This document shows positions 23,654 through 35,562 of a stretch of DNA of 64,000 bases, in pieces (within the stretch, counting starts at the first letter, position 1; every line of letters begins with the position of its first letter). The DNA is from Phragmites australis. Taxonomy: Eukaryota > Streptophyta > Magnoliopsida > Poales > Poaceae. The position numbers were made by a program, and so were the translations under genes. The stretch is from contig NC_084924.1 of assembly GCF_958298935.1 (NCBI RefSeq), positions 23,533,819 to 23,597,818 on the forward strand, written 5' to 3'. The notes beneath the pieces were generated by a model. That model did no database searches and was not told where the DNA came from. It worked only from the letters and a program-made list of their open reading frames with translations.

Positions 23654-24790
23654 AACCTACCACACTTAAACGGAATCTCGACCTCGAGATTCGGAATTCT
23701 CATCGAAGAGATTTGGAAACTCCTTCATTAGATCCTCTTCGCAATCCCATTAACTTCTGCTTCTATTTAATTACTCCATTGTACTTGGCAGAACCTGACT
23801 GTTGTTCTTCTGGTCTAACGAGTTGCCACATCTAAGATTCAGATGGGTCTGTCCTCATACTGAAGATCTTGTTATAGATCCATGATTTCCAGGGGAACAT
23901 GTTCCTCTAGAACTCTCAGGCATTTCTTTAATTGTGGTACATGGTACACATTTTGCACATCAGACATTTCCTCAGGAAGCGTTAACCTGTAGGCTACTGG
24001 ACCAATTTTATCGTGCATCTTGTATGGTCTCACATACCTTGGTGCCAGCTTTCCACGAACTTGGAATCTCCGAGTGCCTCTTATTAGGGATACTTTAAGT
24101 ATACGTAGTCCTCGACCTTGAAGGTCAAGTTCCTTCTTCAGTCGGCATAACTTTTCTGTCTACATTGAGCTGCTCTCAGATTCTCTCTGATCTTGGTGAC
24201 TTGATCTTCTGTGTCTCGAATTAATGTAGGTCCGAAGAGCGAACGCTCTCCTACTTTTGACCATAGTAGAGGTGTCTGCATTTCCTTCCGTACAATGCCT
24301 CAAATAGAGACATCTTCAGGCCAACTTGCAAATGATAGACTTTTTTCCTAGTCTTTTACGTAGGTTATCACATAAGCACTCAGAAGATCTTCCAAGATCT
24401 GATTTACTTTTTTGGTTTGACCATCAGTTTGTGGATGGTAAGCTAAACTAAAGTCTAATTTAGTTCCCAGGGCAGTGTGTAGGCTTTTCCAAAATCTTGA
24501 TGTAAATTGCAGTCCATGGTCAGAGACGATCCTACTAGGAACTCCGTGCAGTCTCATAATTTTGTCAATATACAGGTTCGCCAACTTATCTCCACTGTAT
24601 TTTGTCCTAATAGGTATGAAATGAGCCACTTTAGTCAGGTGATCCACTATAACCCATATGGAATATTTACCCTTCTGAGTTCTGGGTAATCTTACTATGA
24701 AATCCATACCAATTTCAACCCATTTTCAAGTTAGGATTTACATGGTTGCAGCAATCCTGCGGGTCTTTGGTGCTTTGCCATGACCCTTTG
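23654..24790 (-). pseudogene. Chromovirus integrase core and chromodomain-like C-terminus (broken)
   Basis: The minus strand carries the integrase core (24707-24348): first Asp in MDFIVRLPRTQKGKYS, second in RIVSDHGLQFTS, and a third position that reads QTKKVNQ where chromoviruses have QTERVNQ, so the catalytic Glu is Lys. Downstream pieces include RPYKIHDKIGPVAYRL-like and DVQNVYHVPQLKKCL blocks and a VRFCQVQWSN stretch that matches the chromodomain tail of Tekay-type elements. The N-terminal zinc-binding part lies beyond the nested element at 30781. Several stops are present. Confidence 0.8.
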
Positions 24791-24795
24791 ACAGG

Positions 24796-25726
24796 TGTTG
24801 GGAGGAAAATAAACCAGCCAGAGGATAATGGTTGAAGATTATTATCCAAGTCCCTCCGGAGCCTTGATCTCCGGACCCTCAGTTAAAGGCTCGACCTCGA
24901 AGTCATCAAGTCCCTTCACAGTACCTCTTCATACCTGTGAAGCCTTCCCTTGGCTTAACCGGCTTAGCCTCCCGAAGGCTCAGCCTCCCAAAAACCCGGC
25001 CTCCTGAAGCCTCGGTCCCCTGAAGCCTCGGCCTCCTGAAGCACCGGTCTTCCGAAGTCTTGCTTCCCGAAGCCTTCACCTCCCAAATCCATGCCTCCCG
25101 AGGCCCTCGCCTCGAGCTGCTCGGGCCACCTTCCCAAAGGCTACAAGGTGAGTCAATAGGCCTTAGGAAAGATCTGCCGGAAGGGCAGCACCAGTCGTGC
25201 TTTGCCTGTAAGGAAGTGACCAGCATTAAAAGCCTAGGCTGATGGACGCCGCTCTGACACTTCGGCATCATGGAGGCTATCTTGACACCCCTGACAGTCC
25301 AGCACCGGGCCGCAATTGGCGACTGGCTTGCTGCACTCGAGGGGGCAGGCACCACAATAGTTACCACGATGGATATTTATCTCACCTGATAGGGTAGAAA
25401 GTAGTTATCCGGGATAAGGTCCAGTAATTCGATCAGATCCCAAATATTTGTACCTTATGATAACTTGTACGCCAAGCTATACACGGCCCTATAGATAGGG
25501 GGCCATGGTCATCTGGGCAGAGGAGAGGGCAATACAGTGAAAAAGACATAGAGGTGAAAATACACCAAGTCATGTTGTGATACTCCTCCTAGAGCGATCT
25601 ACTTTTTCTACCATCAATACATTCGTGGTGTTCCTTCCTCTTAAACTTCGTCTCCAAGCTTGAGTCTCCTACTTAGAAGAAACTCTCGCCGTACTTACTA
25701 GGGCAAGACAAACTCTTGCTCCAACA
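24796..25726 (+). repeat. 5' LTR of the non-autonomous element
   Basis: 931 bp, TGTTGGGAGG...CTCCAACA. A TATA-like CTATAGATAGGG lies at about 25489. By hand the first 150 bp differ from the right LTR at roughly one base in nine. Confidence 0.9.
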
Positions 25727-25839
25727 GCGTGCTATCCGTGGGGACTCAAACACAGAAGTGCTAAGAGAGGTAGGAATCCACTAGAAAAACCACCAAAGGG
25801 CTAGCTAAAACCGCCATACCCACCGTTGCAAGCAAGCAA

Positions 25840-26640
25840 CCATATGCATGGCTGTCTCAGCCATATGCACTGTATGCATGCTCCAGCCCCGCTGCCGTGT
25901 GGGACGGCGTTTCTCTGACCTTGGCCAACTCAGAACCTTGGGTCGGTACTGGAACTCCAGACGGCGCAGATACCTTCCAACCTCTGCACGACGAAGACCT
26001 GACCACCGCAAGAGAGGACGCAACCGAAGCCACAGCCAAGAAGGCCACCTTCCAATGGTTCTAGGCGGTCCAACACATGAGTGCTCCCACCTGGGCTTGG
26101 TCCCCAAGTATCCCTTTCGACCAGACCTACGATACCTTGAGCGAGCCAACATCTTCAACAAGTCTGTCCACCCAGCGCCCTCCTTGGGCCCCTTAGGCGA
26201 AAGATAGTTCCAAGGAGACGGAGGGTTACGGGGTGCGCGGACCTCACCAGCGCATCCAACGCCACCCTCACAACACCAACCACGTGCATGGAACCCCAAG
26301 GCCACCTCGTCTGGGGAAGCATAGTCAGAACCACTTCGGCTCCAAAAACCGGTTCACCGGGTAGCCTCGATGGTCTCCTAAAGGGGAAGGAGACCCTAGG
26401 GAAACAACAGGCTCTGGGACACACCGCCTTCGGCAGTGACACCAATGACAACTCCAAGCTCCAGAGCCCCGGAGGCACATAGGTACATCCTGTATGGACC
26501 AGGGAGCGGCCACAACACCAACGACTGCCGCACCCTCATGACCTTTCGGGAGGAATACCTTGGAAGGCAAGCAGAATACCTGGCCGCAGAAAGAGTGGGC
26601 GAAGGACGACGTAGGGTTTGGAGGCCTGGGGCAAACTCCT
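25840..26640 (+). pseudogene. Gag remnant of the non-autonomous element
   Basis: Degenerate plus-strand frames. The clearest piece is YILYGPGSGHNTNDCRTL near 26490, a GSGH-x-x-x-x-C pattern seen in the gag zinc region of Tat-type gypsy elements, followed by FREEYLGRQAEYLAAERVG. The upstream part has stops in all frames and is assigned only by position. This suggests a Tat-derived non-autonomous family. Confidence 0.5.
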
Positions 26641-27132
26641 GGGCAAAAATGGAGAGTCTTACAAAACCTCTGGCAAAAAAGGAGAACTTTACAAAAATCC
26701 AACAAAAACGAAAGTCTTACAAAACCTTCGACAAAAACGGAGAGTCTTACAAAACCTCCGATAAAAATGGAGAGTTTTACAAAACCTAAGGTAAAAGCGG
26801 AGAACCTTACAAAACCTCCAACAAAAACGGAGAGTCTTACAAAAGCGCTGGCAAAAACGGAGAACCTTACAAAACCTCTGGCAAAAACAGAGAGCCTAAC
26901 CAAACCTCCACACAACAGAGAGCATTACCAAACCTCCGGCAAAAATGGAGAGCTTTACAAAACCTCCGCACAACAAAGAGCTTTACCAAACCTCCAGTAA
27001 AAACGGAGAGCCTTATCAAACCTCCGCACAACGGAGAGTTTTACCATACCTCCACACGACGGAGAGTCTTACCAAACCTCCAGCAAAAATGGAGAGTTTT
27101 ACCAAACCTCCACCAAAACGGAAAGACTTCCA
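26637..27132 (+). repeat. 30-bp coding minisatellite (decapeptide repeat)
   Basis: About 16 tandem units of 30 bp (CTTACAAAACCTCCGGCAAA plus an AACGGAGAGT-like tail). The period is ten codons, and frames around 26560-27000 and 26945-27148 read as repeated decapeptides of the form TES-LTKPPTK. Some units carry 2-bp losses that switch frame. Confidence 0.85.
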
Positions 27133-27294
27133 AAAACTACCGCAATAGGGATGTTTTCTGAAAACTCTGCCGGGCGGAAAGGTTCTGAAAGGACCTAACG
27201 GGAACAGTAACCCGGCATTGAAGGCAAATGCCTCTATGCCGAAGGGATACAAAACTTGCTGGCCTCCAAAGAGCACAACACACAGATCAAAGGG

Positions 27295-27304
27295 GTATAA
27301 AAAT
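27295..27304 (+). promoter_or_regulatory. Possible internal TATA box
   Basis: GGGGTATAAAAATCCCC, a near-palindrome with a TATAAAAA core, lies about 170 bp before the ATG at 27470. Activity is not shown. Confidence 0.3.
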
Positions 27305-27469
27305 CCCCCTCCCTACAGGGAAAGTTATGACCCGCGTGACTCAAACATGTATGGTAAAAGGTAAAATAATTACCCTACCATATCCTTTATAGACACATTT
27401 CATACGTCATTTTATGAGCGTTATACTAACATTTAATAAAAGCCCACACTGTGTGGCACGGGAAACATA

Positions 27470-27925
27470 ATGGAACCCTCGACTATCCATTGCAGAGACG
27501 TCAATTCATTACAGTGGCAAAGGGCCGAGGGGGTCGCAGACCACCTCTCCTGCCAAGCCTTTGGCTTTGCCTCCGACACATCGTCACCAAGCTCCGGACA
27601 GAGTACCTCTGGATCCGGGCAGTGGCTAAGGGCCGAGGGGGTTGTGGACTACCTCTCCCACCTAGCCTTCAGCTTCGCCTCCAACACGCCGTCGCCAGGC
27701 TCCGGACGTAGTACCTCCGGAGCCGGGCAGCAGCTAAGGGCTGAGTGGGTCGCGGACCACCTCTCCCATCTAGCCTTCAGCTTCGCCTCCGACACGCCGT
27801 CGCTAGGCTTCGAACGGAGTACCTCCAGAGCTGGGCAACAGCTAAGGGCTGAGGGGGTCGTGGACCACCTCTCCCGCCTAGCCTTCGGCTTTGCCTCCGA
27901 CATGCCGTCGCCAAGCTCCAGATGA
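27470..27925 (+). CDS. Hypothetical repeat protein ORF of the element (36-residue repeats)
   Basis: An open frame of 151 codons starting MEPSTIHCRDVNSLQWQ and then three and a half copies of a 36-residue unit (RAEGVADHLS, then FASDTPSP, then GSGRSTSG, then AGQQL). It is open only because the 108-bp DNA repeat is a multiple of three. The opposite strand is also open for 98 codons (27945-27649) for the same reason. No family is recognised. It could be a genuine element protein or just a by-product of the repeat. Confidence 0.25.
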   Translation: MEPSTIHCRDVNSLQWQRAEGVADHLSCQAFGFASDTSSPSSGQSTSGSGQWLRAEGVVDYLSHLAFSFASNTPSPGSGRSTSGAGQQLRAEWVADHLSHLAFSFASDTPSLGFERSTSRAGQQLRAEGVVDHLSRLAFGFASDMPSPSSR

Positions 27926-28060
27926 AGTACCTTCAAGCCGGGCAATGCTAAGGGCTGAGGGGGTTGTGGACAACCTCTTCTACCTAGCCTTTAGCTTTGC
28001 CTCCGACACACCATCACTAGGCTCCAGACGGAGTACCTCCGGAGTCGGGCAGCAGCTAAG
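27521..28060 (+). repeat. 108-bp tandem repeat, five units
   Basis: AGGGCYGAGG starts at 27521, 27629, 27737, 27845 and 27951, so spacing is 108, 108, 108 and 106 bp, and the last unit runs to about 28060. Confidence 0.95.
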
Positions 28061-29872
28061 GAACCTGAAGGGTCAAGAACCACCTCCGGAGCTTGTCTCC
28101 AAAGGTTCCAGATGGACTTCGCTGAGTCAGAAATCTAGAACAAATTGGGAAGAAGGCTCTACCAGTGCCGAGCCCGAGGAGTACACAATAACAGGGAGTG
28201 ATGAAGTCACCACTACTCCACCCGGCTCTTCTTAGTTACCCTACGTATCTACCACCACCAGATTCCCGAGGCCACATCTCCCCCAGAAGGAACGAAACCG
28301 GCGATGATCTATGCGAAGGCTCAGTACCTCGGTCGTTAGAAAAACTAGCCATCGCCTACGAAGAGGACAAAGAAACGTGTTTTGAAGGCACAAAGGCACA
28401 CACGCATGCGGTCACCCATTCGAAAGATCCCCTTGCACTCCGATACAGAAGGAGACACGACCATCCCTGGAGGTCCATATTATATTATTAAACAACTAGT
28501 ACATCTAGAGGACACATACTAAAGCGACAATACAGAAATTGCCACAAAGAAGATAGATCCCTACGGAGCAAACCAGGGTGAGAAAGACTACAAGGCGACT
28601 AAGTCAAGCCATGAGCCCGCAGCAAGGCCATGGTCAATCGTGAGACATGGGTGCCTCATGACATCATCAAGTACACCATCCCGGTGACCGCCTTAACCTC
28701 CTACGAGTCCCGGCAGGGGCCGCGCATGAGATGGTGTATGCGCCTCATCTGGAGCCTGCCCTGCGAAAGCCAATATAGTAGCTGGCTCTCGAGCTGTCGA
28801 AGGACGAAGAAGAGTCCAAGGAGGTTGCCAGCGGGGCCTTCTCCTTCGCCTTCCCGGCCTCCACCTTTACCGCTGTCTCCATAGACGCCTGCTCGCTCTC
28901 CCCCCGCAGGAGATCCCAGTCGATCTCCTCATTGTCATTGGAGATATTGATGATCTCGACGGGCATGGCCTCCCCAACCAAAGGTGGGTTTGGAGCGGCA
29001 GGCAGCTACCTCCCCTACAGAGATGGAAGCGGCGTGGCCACTGACACCTCTGCTGACGACTGAAATGGTCCGAATCCCGAAGAAGCCATCGAGATCATCA
29101 ACATCTCCGAAGAGGATAAGGAGGAAGACGACGCTATACCCAAGTCAAGGTTAACTGCTTGCTCGTAGGGCTGTGGAGACTCCAACCGGGTGACCCCAGC
29201 TTTATACCTGGGCCAAGCAGCCACGTAAGTCTGGAAGATAAAGCGAAACCAACATCGCGGTGTCCTTCATTGAATTCCTGGGGGAACAGTGGGTGCCCCA
29301 GTCATTCCTCCAACACGTGGCAACGCTCCACGATGAATGCCTCATTTTCTCACACAGACATCCCGTCACATTAATAACCCAGACTCCTTTCAGCGCGTGA
29401 TAGGGGCGTGGGCACAAGACCCTAAATGACCCCCCCCCCGCATTATCCAGTCAGAACATGGCTATGGTACGTCTTATCTTGCCAGGCAAACACGTAGGAT
29501 CCTCCAATCCTACACGTAACTTCTACTCTGGAGACCTCAAAAGGTAGGAAGAACCATACCGAAGGAATCCGGATAACCTGTATCGGTCTCAGCACAAACC
29601 CCAGAAGTGCACCACATCCATCGACGTCCCTCTAGCCCGGTGTCCCGACACCGCGGATGATAGCTCCAATAGGCTCCAGAGCAGATCGCCACCACCAGTA
29701 CGCCATCAGCCTTGGGCTCGCCATCGACGCCCACGGTTTTTAACCAAAAAAACATCTTAAAGGACAGGGAATTTCCATCAGGCATCCTTGATACTATACC
29801 AAGCTGGGGTTAGTTTTCCTCTACATCCTCTCCCCTCCTCCGAAACATCAGGGACCGAGAATGAGGGGGTAC
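28061..29872. other. 3' internal region of the non-autonomous element
   Basis: No confident gene. Short minus-strand frames contain VEIINISNDNEEIDWDLL (near 28950) and a second MISMASSGFGPF-like piece (near 29080), suggesting a repeated acidic motif of an old antisense ORF. A purine tract at about 29858-29872 precedes the right LTR. Confidence 0.35.
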
Positions 29873-30775
29873 TGTTGGGGGAAATAAACTAGCCTGAGGA
29901 TAATGGTTGAAGATTACTATCTAGGTTCCTCCAAAGCCTTGATCTCTGGACCCTCAGTTAAAGGCTCGACCTCCGAAGTCATCGGGTCCCTTCACGGTAC
30001 TTTTTCGTACCTACGAAGCCTTCCTTTGGCTTAACCAGCTCGGCCTCCTGAAGGCTCAGCCTCCCAAAACCACGGCCTCTCAAAGCCTCGGTCCCCCAAA
30101 GCCTCAACATCCTGAAGCCCCAACCTTCCAGAGTCCTTCTTCCTGAAGCCTTCACCTCCCGAGGCCCCCTCCTCGGGCTGCTCGGGCCTCCTTCCCGAAG
30201 GCTACAAGGTGAGTTAGCAGACCTTAGGAAAGATCTGCTGGAAGGGGAGCACCTTGCTTGCAAGGAAGTGATCGGCATTAAAAGCCTAGGCTGATGGACA
30301 CCGCTCTGACACTCCGGCGTAATGGAGGCTATCCTAACACCCCTGACAGTGCGGCACCAGGCCACAATTAGCGACCGTCTCGCCACACTCTAGGGGGCAG
30401 GCACCACGATAGTTAGCACAATGTATATTTATCTCCCCGATAGGGTAGAAAGTAGTTATTTGGGATAAGGCCCAGTAATTCGGTCAGATCCCAGATATTT
30501 GTACATTATGATAACTTGTACGCCAAGCTATGCACGGCCCTATAAATGAGGGGGCATGGTCATCTGGGCAGAGGAGAGGGCAAGACAGCGAAAAAGACAC
30601 AGAGGTGAAAATACACCAAGTCACGCTGTGATACTCCTCCCAGAGCGATCTATTTTCTACCATCAATACATGTGTGGTGTTCCTTCCTCTTAAACTTCTT
30701 CTCCAAGCTTGAGTCTCCTCCTTAGAAGAAACTCTCACCGTACTTGCTGGGGCAAGATGAACTCTTGCTCCAACA
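29873..30775 (+). repeat. 3' LTR of the non-autonomous element
   Basis: 903 bp, TGTTGGGGGAAATAAAC...CTCCAACA. TATAAATG at 30541-30548 is the likely TATA box. Followed by the target duplication ACAGG. Confidence 0.9.
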
Positions 30776-30780
30776 ACAGG

Positions 30781-33000
30781 TGTCACATCGAGTGACAACC
30801 CTGTTATGTCAAATTTCATTCATGTCCACCAATATTTGGTCTTCAGGTCTGTATACATATTGGTACATCCAAGATGAATGGAGTAGGGAGAGTTGTGGGC
30901 TTCATCCATGATTAACTTCTTAAGATTTTCCCGATCCAGTACACATAACCGATCCTTGTACCATGCAGTTCCTTGCTGATCCACTCTGAACCCTGGTGCT
31001 TTAAATAGACTGAGATTCTTTTTTATTTCTAGAACCTTTTCATCTTTTGACTAGGCTTTACGAATTATATCTTCCAGTGTTGGATGTAACACGAGGTTTT
31101 GAAGTTGCCCTTGTGTTATGTGCAGATTCAAATGCTACATTTTTTAGAGAAGTTCTGGTCTTAACTCTGGTACTTGAAGACTACTGCAGTAAACTTTCCT
31201 ACTTAGGGTGTCAGCCACCACATTAGCATTGCCCAGATGATATTGGATACTTAGATTATAATCCTTTATCAACTCTAACCACCTTCCTTGCCTCAGGTTC
31301 AATTCTAACTGAGTGAAAATATACTTCAGGCTCTTGTGATCCGTATAGATCTCGCACTTATTTCCCATAAAATAGTGCCTCCATATCTTAAGTGCATGCA
31401 CAACTGCTGCTAACTCTAGGTCATGAGTTGGGTAATTTTTTTTCATGCGTCTTCAGTTGCCTGGATGCATAAGCTACAACCATGCCTTCTTGGATCAATA
31501 CACAACCTAAACCTTAGCATGGGCATCATAATAGACCACAAACTTCTAGATATCTGGCAACTTTAACACTAGGGTGGTAGTCAGTCTCTTCTTGAGTTCT
31601 CGGAAACTCCTCTCACAGGCTTCATCCCATTCAAACTTGGCGTCTTTTTGGAGAAGATTAGTCATTGGCTTAGACAATTTTGAAAATCCTTCAATAAACT
31701 TATGGTAATAACCCGCCAGTCCAAGGAAGCTTCTAATTTTCGTGATATTGATTGGTTAAATCCAGTCAACCACTACTTTAAGTTTTGAAGGGTCCACTAA
31801 CACACCTTCAGCTGTTAGAACATGTCTAAAAATGCCACTTCTTGAAGCTAAAACTCACACTTGCTGAATTTGGCGTAGAGATGGTGTACTCTTAGCCTTT
31901 CCATAACTACTCTCAGATATTGTTCATGCTCTTCGGCACTACTTAAGTAGATGAGAATATCATCAATAAACACTATCACAAATCGGTCCAGTTCTTCCAT
32001 GAACACCTTGTTCATTAGATTCATAAAGTATGCCAGGCATTTATCAATCCAAATGATATGACTGTAAACTCATACAATCCATACCTTGTTACAAAGGCGG
32101 TCTTCTGGATGTCACTTTGCCTAATCTTTAATTGGTAGTATCCATATCTCAAATCTTTCTTAGAGAAGTACTTGGCTCCTCTTCACTGATCGAACAGATC
32201 ATCAATCCTTAGTAGTGGATACTTGTTCTTGATTGTCATCTCATTCAAGGAACAATAATCAAGACACATCCTTTGACTTCCATCTTACTTTTCTACAAAC
32301 AGAATTGGTGATCCCCAAGGTGAAGAACTAGGTCTGATGAAACCACTTGCCTGCAGTTCTCTAATCTGCTCCTTCAATAACTCCAGTTCATTGACTGTTA
32401 TCTTCTAAGGTCTCTTAGCAATCAGGGTTGTTTCGGGTAAGAGATCTATAGCGAACTCTATGTCACAGTCTGGTGCCATACCAGGTAATTCCTCTGGGAA
32501 TACATCTAGGTATTCACATATCACTGGCACACCCTCTATTGACTGGGTAGATAAGTTGCATACCATTGGGTCAGACATGGGTCCTTTAGGCTCAAATTCT
32601 ACTTGATTCCTTTATTATTGACTAGGGTAACTCTTCTACTAGCACAAGCTATATTGCTTTCATGCTCGGTTAACTAATCCATTCCCAAGATGACATCTAT
32701 TCCATTTGAATTCAGGATAATTAGATTTGTCAAGAACTCTACCCCACTTAAACGGAGTTTAACCCGGGGGCATCCTAGATGACACAAGATATTTCTCGCA
32801 AGGGATCGACCAGCTTAGGGTTCTTAAGAACTATAGTTGGTAACTTATGATGTGTAGCAAACTTTGAGGAAACAAATGAATGCGAAGCTCTAGAATCAAA
32901 TAAGCCTATTGCAAAGGTTGAGTTGACAGGGAACTCACCTAGTATGACTTTTGATGCTTCCTGTGCTTCTTGCGCATCAATGTGGTTGAGGAGGCCTCAT
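30781..33000 (-). pseudogene. Chromovirus protease/RT/RNase H and integrase N-terminus (broken)
   Basis: The minus strand carries the RT catalytic block VFIDDILIY (31951-31973 region, both Asp kept) and, downstream, an RNase H with [33 protein letters not shown] and [11 protein letters not shown] (31446-31144). The integrase zinc-binding region follows and is cut by the nested element after about 30781. Numerous frameshifts separate the pieces. The RT Asp pair and the RNase H DHK region are intact, but the frame is not. Confidence 0.85.
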
Positions 33001-33014
33001 CCATAGTTTTGTGA

Positions 33015-34159
33015 CTATTTGGCTGACTGATTCCCTCCTCGTCCAGCTCCTGCTGCTAGAGCTCTAGGGGCTGAACGGGATGGAGCATTGTTCCTGTTGG
33101 CATTGGGCAGTCCTTCATGTAGTGAGCTAGTTGATGGCAGATGTAGCATGTTCTTTGCATAACTACTGGAGTTTTGGTGTTGCTCTGCTGGGACTGCCCA
33201 GTGCTGGAATTTTAGGGAACAGATGCTGCTGTGCGGGATGTGGATCCCGGAGTCTGATCCTGCATAGTTTGCTGCTGCCAATATTGGAATCTATGTCTAC
33301 ATTGAGACTTGTCCCCTAGGACCTACTGCCCCTGGTCAGAGAATTTTTTCTTCCTTTCTGCCTCTATGGGTGCACGGGATACCTCTAGAAGGATGGTTTT
33401 GTTCATCATAGTATTGAAGTCAGGGTAGATGGTAGGTACGAGCTGGACATACAAGTTGCACTTCAGTCCTTTCTTGAAACAATCTTGCTTCTTCTTGTCT
33501 GTTGACACATCTTCTGGGGCATAGTGAGAAAGACGGATGAATTTCTAGATGTACTGGTCTACTATCATTGATCCTTGCTTTAGGCTACGGAATTCGTCAG
33601 CCTTCATTTTCATGGTCCCTTCCGGCACATGGTACTTCCGAAACTCTTCACAGAATTCCTCTCAAGTGATGGCATCGGCATCTACTAATGCCTCATAGTA
33701 ATTCTCCAACCATTCTGCTGTTGATCCATTAAGTTGATGGGTTGCTAGATTCACCCTTTCTTGACCCTCATAGTTGATGATTTTGAGCTTTCTGGTGATG
33801 GCCCTTAGCCAGTCATCAGCCCCTAAGGGGTCTTCAGTACTATCAAAAGTTGGAGGTTTGATCCTCATGAACTCTGACATCTTGTTCTAAGGTCTATAAC
33901 CTCAGTTGTTGTTTCCTACATGTGCTATGGCCTCTAGTAGGTGGGTTTGGTTGGCCATCACTGCCACTAGGTCATTTTCTGGTAGTGGGGGTAGTGGGGT
34001 TCCTTGACTGTTGCGGTGGCTCTGGTGGACTTCCTGCTCTATTGGTTCTCGGCTAATTTGGGAGTTGGCAACCCTATCTTTGCCTCTATCTTGGCCCGTA
34101 GCAACACTCCCTCTGGACACTATCGTACTTTCGGTTTTAGATCCACCCTCAGGGGCCAC
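33015..34159 (-). pseudogene. Chromovirus gag (broken)
   Basis: The minus frame starts MAPEGGSKTESTIVSRGSVA at 34159. It shows a retrotransposon gag domain (MRIKPPTFDSTEDPLGADDW and YEGQERVNLATHQLNGSTAEWLE in pieces; 33880-33662), then CFKKGLKCNLYVQLVP (33508-33323), and a CCHC knuckle CYICHQLAHYMKDC near 33135. At least three in-frame stops interrupt it. Gag would form the particle and bind element RNA. Confidence 0.85.
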
Positions 34160-34522
34160 AAGGACGAGAGCCCCCTGGAGTTGTTGTCAAAGGTGAGATG
34201 ATTGCCTGGATGACTCCACCTGTTAGATAAGAGAGGAAGCAAGAGCTGAGATGCAGCTAACAGATGAGGGCAAGCAAGATAAAATCAAGGACAATCCTTG
34301 CCAATAACGCAATCAAGAGCCAACAAGAATCAACACCAAACACAAGCACCAACAATATATATTCAACAAACCTATAAATATCTGTACTAGGTCACTAGTA
34401 CAGAAGTTTTTGTTCAACAAATGACAAAAGCATGCTCATAGAGCATCTGACTACAGGGTTATCTACAACAAAATCTACAAAAGGATCTAATCCTACTACT
34501 AACTAGCCACGACATGTCATCC

Positions 34523-35009
34523 TCATGCGTCATCTACGGACCTATCAGCGGTGTTGCCAGCAACTGACTCAGCAGCTGAGAGGGTCCCTGCTGGTGTTGG
34601 GGTGGAAGTGGGGTCGAAGATCCTCTCTTTGTCATTGTCGCTGTCGCGGTCACTAACGAGCTCACGCTCACTAGGGTCCTCCTCCTCTGAGTCGTTGGTG
34701 AGTATCACAATGTCTCCATCCTGAATCAGTTCAGCGAGCACTAATCCTCCACTAGCTATTGGAACTGGCAAGGGGCCAATCCTATCGTCTGCTATAGCTG
34801 TCGCTATATGTGCGGGTAGGAGGGGTACACCTAAAACTGAACGTGCTCTTCCTGACAGTTGTTCTGACTCAGGAGCCATTCATGTCATTCTGCCTGTTAA
34901 GATCCCTGTGATGTGCCCTTACCACCCTTTGCCATCCTTCGTGGTGTCTTACCGTTGTGTCTTCAGCAACTCTGGCCTAGGCCCTGATCTAATCCAACAT
35001 CACACAAAG

Positions 35010-35050
<41 letters not shown>

Positions 35051-35562
35051 GTCTCTAACTCCTCTGCCCTCTGGCGACTATCCTATAACAGCTGATAGGT
35101 CACATTGTGCATGTGCTCCAAGGTGTGGAGGTACTGTGTTATGATGGCCATGGTGGTGTCCTCCTCCTCTTCTTCCTGTCCTGCATCCTCCATGGCAGTT
35201 AGACGTGTACACCAAGTGGCTTGCTAGCCAGTGGTAGCTGGAAAGTGCCTCATGGGAGTGTATGCCACCTCTCTGAGATGTCTCCTGCATAAGTGCTGAA
35301 GTGCTTCGTAGGCCACCAACTGGTACGTGTTAGGGTATTGTACTCCAGTGGTGCTGACATGCCATGGCCACTAGCTAGGGTGCCTCAGGCAGTTGAAGAT
35401 CTACAACAAAACCTAGCACTTCTAGGATTCATTCTCGTCGTACTCACGCCTGATGAATTCTAGGTGTCGGTTGTATCCTAGGTGACAACAAGCTTCCCAG
35501 AGCAACTCGGGAAAGCCCTTCACTCGTAGACATCGCACTGTGTTCCAGTTCTCATCTTCCAT
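34523..35562 (-). pseudogene. Chromovirus ORF0 upstream of gag (broken)
   Basis: Between primer-binding site and gag lies another coding region. It opens with ATG at 35562 (MEDENWNTVRCLRVKGFPEL, then CCHLGYNRHLEFIRREYDEN), passes stops, a block YPNTYQLVAYEAL and a (CT)n run, and ends in an acidic tail ILTNDSEEEDPSERE stopping at 34523. An ORF0 before gag is known in some rice long-LTR gypsy elements (recalled for RIRE3/RIRE8). Its function is not established. Confidence 0.55.
35012..35048. repeat. (CT)n microsatellite
   Basis: About 18 CT units inside the ORF0 region. In the minus frame it would read as alternating Arg-Glu. Confidence 0.95.

Larger units (their letters stand above)
24796..30775 (+). 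mobile_element. Complete non-autonomous LTR retrotransposon
   Basis: Two LTRs (24796-25726 and 29873-30775) start TGTTGGG and end CCAACA. They are flanked by a perfect 5-bp target duplication ACAGG (24791-24795 and 30776-30780). The primer-site region after the left LTR reads GCGTGCTATCCGTGGGGACT, a worn version of the GGCGCCGTCCGTGGGGA type. The purine tract GAGAATGAGGGGG precedes the right LTR. The internal 4.1 kb has a gag remnant and two tandem repeat arrays but no protease, RT or integrase. It sits in the integrase of the surrounding chromovirus. Confidence 0.9.

Noticed and set aside
26637..27132. CRISPR-like array from the 30-bp periodicity
   Set aside because: Units are directly adjacent with no unique spacers and vary gradually, as in a minisatellite.
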